Source: CAZPMO01 sp964587515 (GTDB taxonomy: Bacteria > Pseudomonadota > Alphaproteobacteria > MPNO01). From it: a stretch of 43,432 nucleotides of DNA. The notes beneath the pieces are model-generated. The model worked only from the letters and a program-made list of their open reading frames with translations, made no database searches and had not been told where the DNA came from. This document shows positions 1 through 7,491 of the stretch, piece by piece. Each line of letters starts with the position of its first letter. Within the stretch, counting starts at the first letter, position 1. A program made the translations under genes and the position numbers. The stretch spans positions 1-43,432 of the forward strand of contig CAZPMO010000019.1 of assembly GCA_964587515.1 (NCBI GenBank), written 5' to 3'.

Positions 1-270
1 GGCGCGCCGACATGCTGGGACCCATGGCGCAACAGCTGGTGCCGGGCTTGCGCATCGAGGGGGGAGAACGCTGGATGGGCTACCGGCCGGCGCTGCCCGA
101 CAGCGTGGCGGTAATCGGCCCCGCGCCCACCGCGCGCGCGGTCTTCCTCGCCTTCGGCCACGGCCATCTCGGGCTGACCCTGGGCGCGATCACCGGCCGG
201 CTGATCGCGGACCTCGCCGCCGGCCGCGATCCCGGCCTCGACATNNNNNNNNNNCGCCGACCGCTTTTAG
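1..270 (+). CDS. FAD-dependent D-amino-acid oxidoreductase, C-terminal fragment (cut by window edge and N gap)
   Basis: Only the last part of the gene is visible; it is open to the left edge. The segment carries the end signature of DadA/glycine-oxidase-type flavoenzymes: a W-x-G-x-R-P-x-x-P-D-S stretch near 75-110, then GHGHLGLTLG near 160-185 and a GRLIADL helix. In the family these residues line the FAD and substrate site, and such enzymes oxidatively deaminate amino acids or related amines. The run of 10 N at 245-254 interrupts the last codons. After the gap one frame reads Ala-Asp-Arg-Phe-stop (256-270), the usual family ending, so I place the stop there rather than in the nominal frame. 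The substrate cannot be told from this piece. Confidence 0.75.
245..254. other. Assembly gap (10 N)
   Basis: Ten unresolved bases lie inside the last codons of the flavoenzyme gene. The family-typical ending ADRF-stop appears in a different frame after the gap from the one before it, so 10 is probably a placeholder and not the true length. Confidence 0.95.
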
Positions 271-1038
271 GATTTTAAGGCGATGGCCGCGGCGCCGGCG
301 GCGATCATCAGGATGCCCGCGATGCGGCCGCCGCCGAAGCTTACGGGCGTGATCTTTTCGATGAAGACGAAGGCGGCGATGGCGGCGATCCACAGCAGGT
401 TCATCACGCCGCCCACGAACAGCAGCCCCATCAGCACCCAGCAGCAGCCGACGCAGAACGCGCCATGTTCCAGCCCCATGCGCAGCGCGCCCCACGCGCC
501 CGGGCGCCACGCCGTGGTGACGAAGGCGAGCGGCGAGCGGCAATGGCGAAGGCAGACATCCTTTATCGGCGTCCACTGATAGAGGCCGGCCGCGATCAGC
601 AGCGCGCCGCCCAGCGCCGGGCTTGAACTCACCATCATCGGCGACAGCAGCGCCGCCGCGTCCAGCGCCCATTGCAGCATGGTCGCGACGACGCTGAAGC
701 CGGTCCAGACGATGATATACCCCCGCGACAAATATGCCGACCGGGGCGAAGTGCTGGCCGCGTTCGCGGCCGCGACGGCTGACCATGGCGTAAAGCAGGA
801 TCATGGGCGCGGCGGACGGCACCATCATGCCGACCATCATCACCGCCCACATCACCAGCATCATCGCGAAATCAATGCCGGTCCAGGGACGCACTCCCAT
901 CACGGCCGCGCCCTCGCCCATGCCGGCGGCGATCCACGCGAGATAGGCCCAGGCCAGCGCGGTCACGCCGACCAAGGCGGCCAGCACCACCAGGCGGTCG
1001 CGCTTTAAAATATTCTCTAGCGTCGTGCGGTTGGTCAT
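267..1038 (-). pseudogene. DUF2182 metal-binding membrane protein, frameshifted
   Basis: A predicted integral membrane protein of the DUF2182 family; its molecular function is not established. Translation starts at 1038 (MTNRTTLENILKRDR) and runs through hydrophobic helices, including the methionine-rich segment MWAVMMVGMMVPSAAPM (about residues 63-79). It then leaves frame at residue about 106. The rest of the family continues in the next frame from about 731 to the stop at 267, with GYIIVWTGFS, a Cys-containing helix (HGAFCVGCCWVLM) and a final hydrophobic helix. Removing one C from the C5 run at 720-724 restores one continuous protein of about 256 residues. A homopolymer error in the assembly is the simplest cause; a real inactivating mutation is the alternative. 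Confidence 0.8.
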
Positions 1039-1121
1039 ACGGAAATCATACCCAAGCGCGCCGCATCTTGCACACCCGCGCGGCCGCGCCGTAAGCTGGC
1101 GTGGAACGCGGGAGACGGGCG

Positions 1122-2345
1122 ATGGATTTCGAATTATCGGCGGCGCAAAAGGATCTGCAGGCGCGCGCGCGGGCGTTGGCCGAGGGGCCCGTGGCGGCGC
1201 GCGCGGCGGACGTGGACGAAAGCCGCGACTATCCCTGGGACAATGTGAAGCTGCTCAACGACGGCGGCTTCATGGGCATGACGATCCCAACCGAATATGG
1301 CGGCGGCGGGCTTACCTTCCTCGACGCGGCGCTGGTGATCGAGGAAATGGCGAAGGCGTGCGCGGTCACCGGGCGCATCGCGGTGGAATCCAATATGGGC
1401 GCGATCTCGGCGGTGATGGCCTACGGCGCCGAGGACCAGAAACGCCAGTGGGCCGATGGCGTGCTGGCCGGCGACAAACCGGCGATCTGCATTACCGAAC
1501 CCGAAGCCGGTTCCGCCGCCAGCGAAATGACCACCCGCGCCGACAAGCGCGGTGATGTCTATGTGGTCAACGGCAAGAAGCACTGGATCACCGGCGGCGG
1601 TGTCTCGCGGCTGCACCTGATTTTCGCGCGCGTTTATGACGAGCGCGGCGAGGAACAAGGCATCGGCGGGTTCATCGCGGTGCGCGACGAGACGCCGGGA
1701 CTGCGTATCGGCGCGCGCGAACGCACCATGGGCCTGCGCGGCATTCCCGAGGCCGAGGTCATTTGCGAGGACATGGAGGTTGCGGCGTCGGCGCTGGTGC
1801 TGCCGCCGCGCGGCCTGCGCAAGGGCTTCGCCGATCTGATGAACGCCTATAACAGCCAGCGCGTCGGCGCGGCGACCGTGGCGCTCGGCGTCGCCGAGGG
1901 CGCCTATCGCCACGCGCTCGCTTATGCCGGCGAGCGCGAGCAGTTCGGCCGGCCGATCGCCGAGTTCCAGGGGCTGCAATGGATTCTGGCCGACATGTCG
2001 GTCCAGATCGAGGCGTCCCGCACGATGATCCACCGGGCCGCCGCCAGCGCCGGAGACGCCTTTCCCGACGTGCTGATGGCCGCCCAGGCCAAGGTGCTGG
2101 CCGCCGACATGGCCATCAAGGTGACCAACGACGCGCTGCAGGTGTTCGGCGCGGCGGGTTATTCGCAGTCGCGGCCGCTCGAGCGCATGGTGCGCGACGC
2201 GCGCATGTTCGCGATCGCCGGCGGCACCGCGCAAATTCTGCGTACCTTGATCGCGACGCGCATTCTCGACCGCAAGCTGCCGCAAACCCGCGACGGCCAT
2301 CTGCGCCTGGCCGAGGCGGCGGCGAAGCGCGACGCCGCCGAGTAG
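1122..2345 (+). CDS. Acyl-CoA dehydrogenase superfamily protein, 3-sulfinopropanoyl-CoA desulfinase-like
   Basis: A 407-residue flavoprotein with the full ACAD fold. The FAD/substrate signature CITEPEAGSAASEM is near residues 123-136, the helix REQFGRPIAEFQGLQ follows, and VRDARMFAIAGGTAQI is near the C-terminus. Both usual positions of the catalytic glutamate are changed: the EGT motif of SCAD/MCAD is GGT, and the Glu of isovaleryl- and long-chain enzymes is Gln246 (NAYNSQRVGAA). Established work on the Advenella desulfinase Acd describes exactly this loss, with Gln246 in place of the base and an Arg near position 84; Arg85 is seen here. I infer release of sulfite from 3-sulfinopropanoyl-CoA or a close analogue. 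The start ATG at 1122 has GGAGA about 7 bases upstream. A TauT-like importer follows in the same direction. Confidence 0.75.
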   Translation: MDFELSAAQKDLQARARALAEGPVAARAADVDESRDYPWDNVKLLNDGGFMGMTIPTEYGGGGLTFLDAALVIEEMAKACAVTGRIAVESNMGAISAVMAYGAEDQKRQWADGVLAGDKPAICITEPEAGSAASEMTTRADKRGDVYVVNGKKHWITGGGVSRLHLIFARVYDERGEEQGIGGFIAVRDETPGLRIGARERTMGLRGIPEAEVICEDMEVAASALVLPPRGLRKGFADLMNAYNSQRVGAATVALGVAEGAYRHALAYAGEREQFGRPIAEFQGLQWILADMSVQIEASRTMIHRAAASAGDAFPDVLMAAQAKVLAADMAIKVTNDALQVFGAAGYSQSRPLERMVRDARMFAIAGGTAQILRTLIATRILDRKLPQTRDGHLRLAEAAAKRDAAE

Positions 2346-2416
2346 CCGGGACGCTTGCCACCAATGCGCCCGCCGCATAATGTTTCTCCAAATATAAGAA
2401 CCAGGGAGACGGAGGC

Positions 2417-3343
2417 ATGGTGGCGCCGCTCGAAGTCATCACTTTCCCGGGCACCGGAAGCATCGTTCACTTCATCGGCGACGAAAAAGGTTTCTACGCC
2501 GATGCCGGGATCGAGGTGAACGTCACCGGGACGCCGAACTCGGTCTACCAGATCACCAATTTCCACGACGGCAAGTTCGACATCGCCTCGACCGCCATCG
2601 ACAATATCGTGGCTTATACCGAGGGTCAGGGACCGGCCGAACTCGACGGCGAGCCGGACTTCGCCGTGGTCATGGGCGGTGCGCAGATCGAATTACCCTT
2701 CATCGTCGCTGGCGATATTCACACCTACGACGACCTCAAGGGCCGCTCCATCGCCCTCGACGCGTTGACGACCGGGTTCGCCTTCATTCTATACAGAATG
2801 TTGGAGAATGCGGGGCTGAAACCGGGCGATTACGCCCTGGCTTCGGTCGGCGGCACCGACAAGCGCTGGGAATCGCTGAAGGCGGGAGAGCATGTCGGCG
2901 CGCTGCTCAACGACCCATTCTCGAAGTTCGCGATCGATGCCGGGTTCCGCCAGCTCGACTCCAGCGTCGATGTGCTCGACCACTACCAGGCCGGCATTTT
3001 CGCGGTGCGCCGTCGGTGGGCGGCCGAAAACGAGGGCCGGCTGGTGGCTTTCATCGGCGCTCATCTCAGGATTCTCGATTGGTTCCTCGATCCCGCCAAC
3101 CGCGATGAATCGGCGGAAATCATGTCCCGCAACCTGCCAGAGATCGGTGACTCCGCGGCCTCGGCGGCGATCGACCGGCTGACCTCGCCGCGCACCGGCT
3201 TCACGCCGAAGGCGGCGCTCGACATGGCAGGCGTCGAAACCGTACTGGCGCTCAGGAGCCAATATGCCGAGCCCAGGAAAAAGCTGACGGATGCGGCGAA
3301 ATATATCGATCTCGGCTATTACGAAAAAGCGCTGAACTCTTAG
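2417..3343 (+). CDS. NMT1/SsuA-like ABC substrate-binding protein without signal peptide
   Basis: A 308-residue type II periplasmic-binding-protein fold of the NMT1/THI5/SsuA group. It opens directly with the first strand (EVITFPGTGSIVHFIGDEKG), followed by FYADAGIEV, the FDIASTAIDNIVAY segment and the hinge-region TYDDLKGRSIALDA. There is no hydrophobic leader or lipobox. The start at 2417 is supported by GGGAGACGGAGG just upstream, so the lack of a leader is not an obvious start-site error. It lacks the cysteine-rich motif of the yeast thiamine enzyme THI5. It sits 71 bases after the desulfinase-like gene and 64 before an exported binding protein. It may be a cytoplasmic ligand-binding protein or enzyme; the ligand is unknown. 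Confidence 0.8.
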   Translation: MVAPLEVITFPGTGSIVHFIGDEKGFYADAGIEVNVTGTPNSVYQITNFHDGKFDIASTAIDNIVAYTEGQGPAELDGEPDFAVVMGGAQIELPFIVAGDIHTYDDLKGRSIALDALTTGFAFILYRMLENAGLKPGDYALASVGGTDKRWESLKAGEHVGALLNDPFSKFAIDAGFRQLDSSVDVLDHYQAGIFAVRRRWAAENEGRLVAFIGAHLRILDWFLDPANRDESAEIMSRNLPEIGDSAASAAIDRLTSPRTGFTPKAALDMAGVETVLALRSQYAEPRKKLTDAAKYIDLGYYEKALNS

Positions 3344-3407
3344 CGGCGTTGGTATACGATTATTCGCTATGGGCGCGATGACGCCCGCAAAACATCGGGA
3401 GGATGAC

Positions 3408-4424
3408 ATGCTCAAGAAACTCTCACGACTCGGTCTGACCGCCAGTCTCTTGGTCGGCCTGGGCGCCGGCATGGTTTCGGCGGAGCCACTGAAGATTCGT
3501 ATTCAATGGTCTGTAACCCCGGCCCACCTCACGCCGCTGATCCCCCACGCGCCGAAGAATATCTATAAGCACTGGGGCAAGTCCTACATCGTCGAGCCGG
3601 TCCGCATGCGCGGCAGCGGTCCCGCCTTGCAGGCGGTCGCCGCCGGCGAGATCGAATTCGGCGGGATCAGCGTCCAGGCGATGACTCTCGGCATAAAGCG
3701 GGCGAAGCTCGACCTGCGCGTCATCGCCCAGATCATGTCGGGCGGCGTCGAAGGCTGGGCGTCGTCGGAATTCTATGTCCGCAAGTCCGACAAAATAAAT
3801 TCCTTCAAGGACGTGAAGGGACGCATCGTCGCGGTCAACGCGTTCGGCGGCACGGTCGACGCCTCGATTCGCGCCATGGCCTCGCGCGCCGGCCTGACTC
3901 CCGCCAAGGACTTTCAGGTGGTTGAGGTCCGGTTCCCCGCGATGCTGCCGGCGCTGCAGTCCAAGCGGATCGATCTCACGATCCTGGTTACGCCGTTCAA
4001 CCTGATCGCCCAGAAGAAGGGTGGTTTCAAGAAACTGTTCACCATGTCCGACGCGCTGGGCGCGACCGAGACGCTGCAGTGGATCGGCAAGGCGGATTTC
4101 GTGAAGAAGAACCGCGCCGCGCTGGTTGACTTCCTGGAGGACAATCTGCGTTTCCGCCAGTGGGCCTACAATCCCGCGAACCGCGACAAGCTGACAGCGA
4201 TCATCTCCAAGGTCACCAAGCGCCCGGCCAAGAACTACGCGGCTTGGGCCTTCACCAGGAAGGATAACTTCCGCCATCCGCTGGCGCTGACCAATGTCAA
4301 GCGTATGCAGAGGAACCTCGACGATCTCAACAAGTTGGGCGTTCTCGATCAAAACCTCGATATTTCGAAATATGTCGACATGAGCCTCGCCAAGGAGGCC
4401 GCGAAGCGCCTTAAGAACATGTGA
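3408..4424 (+). CDS. NitT/TauT-type ABC transporter substrate-binding protein (exported)
   Basis: A 338-residue periplasmic binding protein. A classical signal peptide is visible (positively charged MLKKLSRLG, hydrophobic core, cleavage likely after VSA near residue 25), followed by the mature start EPLKIRIQW. The fold shows the GSGPALQAVAAGEIEFGG loop (about residues 70-87) and the FKDVKGRIVAVNAFG strand-loop near 130 typical of NMT1/SsuA-like proteins. The start at 3408 has GGGAGGA at 3397-3403; an upstream in-frame ATG at 3369 would give a poor leader. It is the likely partner of the ATPase and permeases that follow. The ligand is not readable, but the family handles sulfonates, nitrate and thiamine precursors. 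Confidence 0.88.
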   Translation: MLKKLSRLGLTASLLVGLGAGMVSAEPLKIRIQWSVTPAHLTPLIPHAPKNIYKHWGKSYIVEPVRMRGSGPALQAVAAGEIEFGGISVQAMTLGIKRAKLDLRVIAQIMSGGVEGWASSEFYVRKSDKINSFKDVKGRIVAVNAFGGTVDASIRAMASRAGLTPAKDFQVVEVRFPAMLPALQSKRIDLTILVTPFNLIAQKKGGFKKLFTMSDALGATETLQWIGKADFVKKNRAALVDFLEDNLRFRQWAYNPANRDKLTAIISKVTKRPAKNYAAWAFTRKDNFRHPLALTNVKRMQRNLDDLNKLGVLDQNLDISKYVDMSLAKEAAKRLKNM

Positions 4425-4461
4425 TGGCGCATCGCGCAGGACACCGGTGGAGCCACGTCCG

Positions 4462-5268
4462 ATGACGCAATCCGCGAATGGCGTCGGCATCACCATCGAT
4501 GGCGTCGCACACGAGTACCGGCCGCCGCGCGGGCGGCCGGTACTCGCCATCGACCGGCTGTCGCTGGAGGTTGCCGACCGCGAATTCATTGCGCTGCTCG
4601 GGCCTTCGGGTTGCGGCAAATCAACTTTGCTTTACCTGATGGGCGGCTTCATGCCGCTGCAGCAGGGTGCCATTTCGGTTAACGGAGCGCCGGTTTCCGG
4701 ACCCGGACCCGACCGCGGAATCGTGTTCCAGCACTTCGCGCTGTTCCCCTGGAAATCGGTGCGCGACAACGTGCTCTACGGTCTCGAAAAGCAGCGCGTG
4801 GCAAAGGCCGAAAGGCTGGAGATCGCGCAGAATTATATCGAACTCGTCGGGCTTACGGGCTTCGAGGACAGCTTCCCCTCGCAGCTTTCCGGCGGCATGA
4901 AACAACGCGTCGCCATCGCGCGCACGCTGGCCATCAGCCCCAATACCCTGCTGATGGACGAGCCGTTCGGCGCGCTCGACGCGCAAACGCGAAGCCTGAT
5001 GCAGGAAGAGCTGATCGGCATCTGGAACCGTTCGCCGACCACCGTGGTATTCGTGACCCATGACGTGCGCGAGGCGGTCCTGCTGGCCGACCGGGTCGCG
5101 GTGATGACCGCAAGGCCGGGTCGGCTGAAGGAAATCGTCGATACCAAGTTCGACGGCGGCGCCGATACCGAGACCACCAAGTCGCCGGAATTCCTCGACA
5201 AGGTCGATTACATCTGGGGGCTGGTGCGCGAGGAAGCGATCGCGGCAGATCTGGAAAAGAGCCAGTGA
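4462..5268 (+). CDS. NitT/TauT-type ABC transporter ATP-binding protein
   Basis: A 268-residue nucleotide-binding subunit that powers the importer. Walker A is GPSGCGKST (about residues 47-55), the Q-loop lies in VFQHFALFPW, the ABC signature is LSGGMKQR, Walker B is NTLLMDEP with the following D-loop GALD, and the H-loop is VFVTHDVREAV. The closest well-known relatives are SsuB, TauB and NrtD. The start ATG 4462 is preceded by GGTGGAG at 4447-4453. The GTG of the first permease overlaps its stop by four bases, so the two are translationally coupled. A perfect 15-bp inverted repeat (4512-4526 and 4532-4546) lies in codons about 17-28, which is unusual for a coding region. Confidence 0.92.
   Translation: MTQSANGVGITIDGVAHEYRPPRGRPVLAIDRLSLEVADREFIALLGPSGCGKSTLLYLMGGFMPLQQGAISVNGAPVSGPGPDRGIVFQHFALFPWKSVRDNVLYGLEKQRVAKAERLEIAQNYIELVGLTGFEDSFPSQLSGGMKQRVAIARTLAISPNTLLMDEPFGALDAQTRSLMQEELIGIWNRSPTTVVFVTHDVREAVLLADRVAVMTARPGRLKEIVDTKFDGGADTETTKSPEFLDKVDYIWGLVREEAIAADLEKSQ
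4512..4546. repeat. Perfect 15-bp inverted repeat (hairpin) inside the ATPase gene
   Basis: The arm CGAGTACCGGCCGCC at 4512-4526 is exactly complementary to GGCGGCCGGTACTCG at 4532-4546, with a five-base loop GCGCG. In mRNA it would form a very stable GC-rich stem about 50 bases after the ATPase start codon. No T-tract follows, so it is not a standard terminator. Possible roles are stabilising the upstream binding-protein message or slowing ribosomes. Confidence 0.8.
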
Positions 5269-6011
5269 CGGCGGTCGCGACCCTGTGGCGCTACACGCCG
5301 CTGCTGATCCTGGCGTTGGTCTGGGAAGCCATAACGCGCCTCGGACTTGTTTCGGAGTATGCGCTGCCGCCGCTGAGCAACGTCATTACGTCGTTCCTCG
5401 GCTTGCTGGTCGATGAACTCCTGCCCAACACCTTGCGCTCGGTCGTGCGCGGCGGCATCGGATTCCTCTGCGCTGTGATTTTCGGCGTTCTCGCCGGGGT
5501 GTTGATGGCCTGGTACCGTCCGGTGCGTATCCTGGTGAATCCGGTCATGCGGTGTTTCTATCCGATGCCGAAGTCGGCGCTGATCCCGCTGACAATCATG
5601 TGGATCGGCCTCGGCGATGCATCCAAGATGACGCTGATCTTCATCGGCTGCTTGCTGCCGATCGTGATGAGTTCGTTCAACGCGGCGCGCGGCGTGGATC
5701 AGGTGCTGATCTGGTCGGCGCGCGGCCTCGGCGCGTCGGAGCGCGAGGTGCTGTGGGAAATCGTGGTGCCCGCGTCGTTGCCCGAGATCCTCAACGGGAT
5801 TCGCACTTCACTGGCGCTTTCGTTCATCCTGATGGTGAGTTCGGAACTGATCATCGCCAATAACGGCATCGGCTATCTGATCGATCTGCTGGGCGAGGGT
5901 GGCGATTACGCCGGCATGTTCGCCGGCGTGATTACGATCTCGGCGGTCGGATTCTTCGCCGATCGGGGCTATGTGGCGCTGATGCGCCGTATCCTGATTT
6001 GGCGGGAGTGA
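5265..6011 (+). CDS. NitT/TauT-type ABC transporter permease 1
   Basis: A 248-residue inner-membrane permease of the BPD_transp_1 family, related to SsuC/TauC. Several hydrophobic helices are seen (LLILALVWEAITRLG, GIGFLCAVIFGVLAGVLM, MTLIFIGCLLPIVMSS, LSFILMVSSELII). The EAA coupling loop reads ARGLGASEREVLWEIVVP near residues 156-173 and contacts the ATPase. It starts with GTG at 5265, overlapping the ATPase stop. With the next gene it probably forms a heterodimeric membrane channel. Confidence 0.88.
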   Translation: MTAVATLWRYTPLLILALVWEAITRLGLVSEYALPPLSNVITSFLGLLVDELLPNTLRSVVRGGIGFLCAVIFGVLAGVLMAWYRPVRILVNPVMRCFYPMPKSALIPLTIMWIGLGDASKMTLIFIGCLLPIVMSSFNAARGVDQVLIWSARGLGASEREVLWEIVVPASLPEILNGIRTSLALSFILMVSSELIIANNGIGYLIDLLGEGGDYAGMFAGVITISAVGFFADRGYVALMRRILIWRE

Positions 6012-6014
6012 GTG

Positions 6015-6848
6015 ATGGCGGGGCTTCCACGCGCGCTTCCGGCTCGGGAACCGACGCTGCTCGATTGGGCGCGTCGCATGTTCAACACGTTCGGCCCGTT
6101 CGTGTCGATCGGCTTCTTCCTGATCGCCTGGGAAACGGCCTCCCGCCTCGGGCTGGTGATCGAATTTCTGCTGCCGCCCTTGTCGGTGGTGCTGACGCGC
6201 ATCGGCGTCGATCTGATCTCGGGGACGTTGCTGATCGATATCGGCATCACTCTGTACCGCACGCTGGTGGCTTTCGCGTTGGCCGTTGTGATCGGCGTTA
6301 CGCTCGGGATACTGATCCCGCGCGTGAACTCGGTGCGCTGGTTCTTCGACCCCATCGTTTCGATCGCCCTGCCCATGCCCAAGATCGCGCTGCTGCCGAT
6401 CTTCATGCTGTGGTTCGGCCTGTTCGATATGTCGAAAATTCTGATGGTGGCGTTTTCGGCGTCGTTTCAGATCATCATCGCGACCTGGTCCGGGACCCAG
6501 AACGTCGAGCGCGAGCTGATCTGGTCGGCGCGCAGCCTCGGCGCCTCCAATCGCCAGGTGCTGTGGGAGGTGATCCTCCCGGGCGCGATGCCGCAGATCC
6601 TCACCGGACTTCAGATCGCCATGCCGGTGTGTCTGATCGTGGTGCTGGTCACCGAGATGGTGATGGGCGGACAGGGGCTCGGTGATTCGATGCTGAGGAG
6701 CGCGCGCTACGTGGATTCGCCCGGCGTGTTCGCCGGCATCGTCGAGATCGGCGTGCTCGGTTTCTGCGTCATCCGGACGATGGAAATTGTTCGCCGCCGG
6801 CTGCTCGCCTGGCACCCCGAAGCGCTCAAGGAAGAGACCACGGTCTAG
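6015..6848 (+). CDS. NitT/TauT-type ABC transporter permease 2
   Basis: A second BPD_transp_1 permease of 277 residues, a tandem paralogue of the first. Its EAA loop ARSLGASNRQVLWEVILP matches that of permease 1 closely (shared IWSAR, LGAS and VLWE) while the rest has diverged, so the pair fits a heterodimer and not a recent duplication. The N-terminus has an extra hydrophilic stretch of about 25 residues before the first helix. ATG at 6015 is taken as the start, directly after a GTG at 6012; GGCGGGAG lies at 6001-6008. It ends the transporter operon, with a gap of 60 bases to the ABM protein. Confidence 0.86.
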   Translation: MAGLPRALPAREPTLLDWARRMFNTFGPFVSIGFFLIAWETASRLGLVIEFLLPPLSVVLTRIGVDLISGTLLIDIGITLYRTLVAFALAVVIGVTLGILIPRVNSVRWFFDPIVSIALPMPKIALLPIFMLWFGLFDMSKILMVAFSASFQIIIATWSGTQNVERELIWSARSLGASNRQVLWEVILPGAMPQILTGLQIAMPVCLIVVLVTEMVMGGQGLGDSMLRSARYVDSPGVFAGIVEIGVLGFCVIRTMEIVRRRLLAWHPEALKEETTV

Positions 6849-6908
6849 CCCGCGTTTCCCCTGCTCGTATATACTCGCCGCCAGTCAGGCATGGGATAAG
6901 GGCAGGCG

Positions 6909-7226
6909 ATGATTGTGGTGATATTTCAGGTGAAGGCGAAAGACGGGAAATCCGGCGATTATTTCGATCTCGCGGGCGAACTTCGCCCGGAAGTCGAGGC
7001 CATCGACGGGTTCATTTCGGTCGAACGGTTCGAAAGCGTCACCAACCCCGGCAAATTCGTCTCGCTGTCGTTCTGGCGCGACGAGCAGGCGGTCGAGGCA
7101 TGGCGCGCCCATGCCGGCCATCAACTGGCCCAGGCGCGCGGTAAGGCCGAAATCTTCGAGGATTTCCGTATTTCGGTGACCGACGTGCTGCGTGATTACA
7201 CTCTCGCCGACCGGGCCGGCAAATGA
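6909..7226 (+). CDS. ABM-domain (antibiotic biosynthesis monooxygenase-like) protein
   Basis: A 105-residue single ferredoxin-like ABM domain (YgiN/IsdG superfamily). The opening strand IVVIFQVKAKDGK, the central GFISVERFES, SLSFWRDEQAVEAWRAHAGH with its W-x-x-H-x-x-H pattern (about residues 60-71), and the closing YTLADR strand are all present. Members are small dimers that oxidise quinols, degrade haem, or have no known substrate. The next gene overlaps its stop (ATGA). It lies 60 bases after the permease and may be part of that transcription unit. The exact reaction cannot be assigned. Confidence 0.82.
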   Translation: MIVVIFQVKAKDGKSGDYFDLAGELRPEVEAIDGFISVERFESVTNPGKFVSLSFWRDEQAVEAWRAHAGHQLAQARGKAEIFEDFRISVTDVLRDYTLADRAGK

Positions 7227-7411
7227 CCGGTGATTCGGTCGGAAAAGGCGAAAAGTCCGGCCGTTCCGAAGACCGGCATGCGCGTGAGGCGGAAGCGCTA
7301 CGCGAAAACCTGAAACGCCGCAAGGCCCAGCAACGCGGCCGCGAGACTCCGCAAGACGCGGTCAACTCGGAACCCGCCCAGGACAAGCCCGCTAAAATCG
7401 TCCCGGGGTAG
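7223..7411 (+). CDS. Small conserved charged protein upstream of murA
   Basis: A 62-residue, highly charged protein with no membrane segment. Its core EALRENLKRRKAQQRGRE looks like one amphipathic basic helix. From general knowledge, short proteins with this L-x-x-N-L-x-R-R-K-A-Q pattern are found just upstream of murA in many alphaproteobacteria; their function is unknown. The ATG overlaps the stop of the ABM gene. The conserved position argues that it is a real gene despite its length. Confidence 0.7.
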   Translation: MTGDSVGKGEKSGRSEDRHAREAEALRENLKRRKAQQRGRETPQDAVNSEPAQDKPAKIVPG

Positions 7412-7447
7412 CGCCACGCGCCAGCTCTCCTTATATATCAGCGGCAA

Positions 7448-7468
7448 GGCGGCCTTTCGGGGGCCGCC
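7448..7468 (+). promoter_or_regulatory. GC-rich hairpin between the small gene and murA
   Basis: GGCGGCC (7448-7454) pairs exactly with GGCCGCC (7462-7468) across a seven-base loop. A short T-rich stretch (TTATTTT) follows after a few bases, not directly, so it is at best a weak terminator for the upstream unit. It ends 23 bases before the murA start and could instead act in the murA leader. Confidence 0.4.
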
Positions 7469-7491
7469 AATGGTTATTTTCGCGTATTTGC

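Noticed and set aside
679..1008. Histidine-rich + strand reading frame opposite the DUF2182 gene
   Set aside because: The His runs are the antisense of Met-rich membrane codons (ATG read as CAT). No ribosome site or homology.
1134..2378. 414-codon open frame antisense to the desulfinase-like gene
   Set aside because: A shadow caused by GC-biased third positions; composition Arg/Gly/His-rich and no recognisable domain.
5808..6815. 335-codon antisense frame across the permease genes
   Set aside because: Asp/His/Arg/Gln-rich with no hydrophobic or domain pattern; the opposite strand has two clear permeases.
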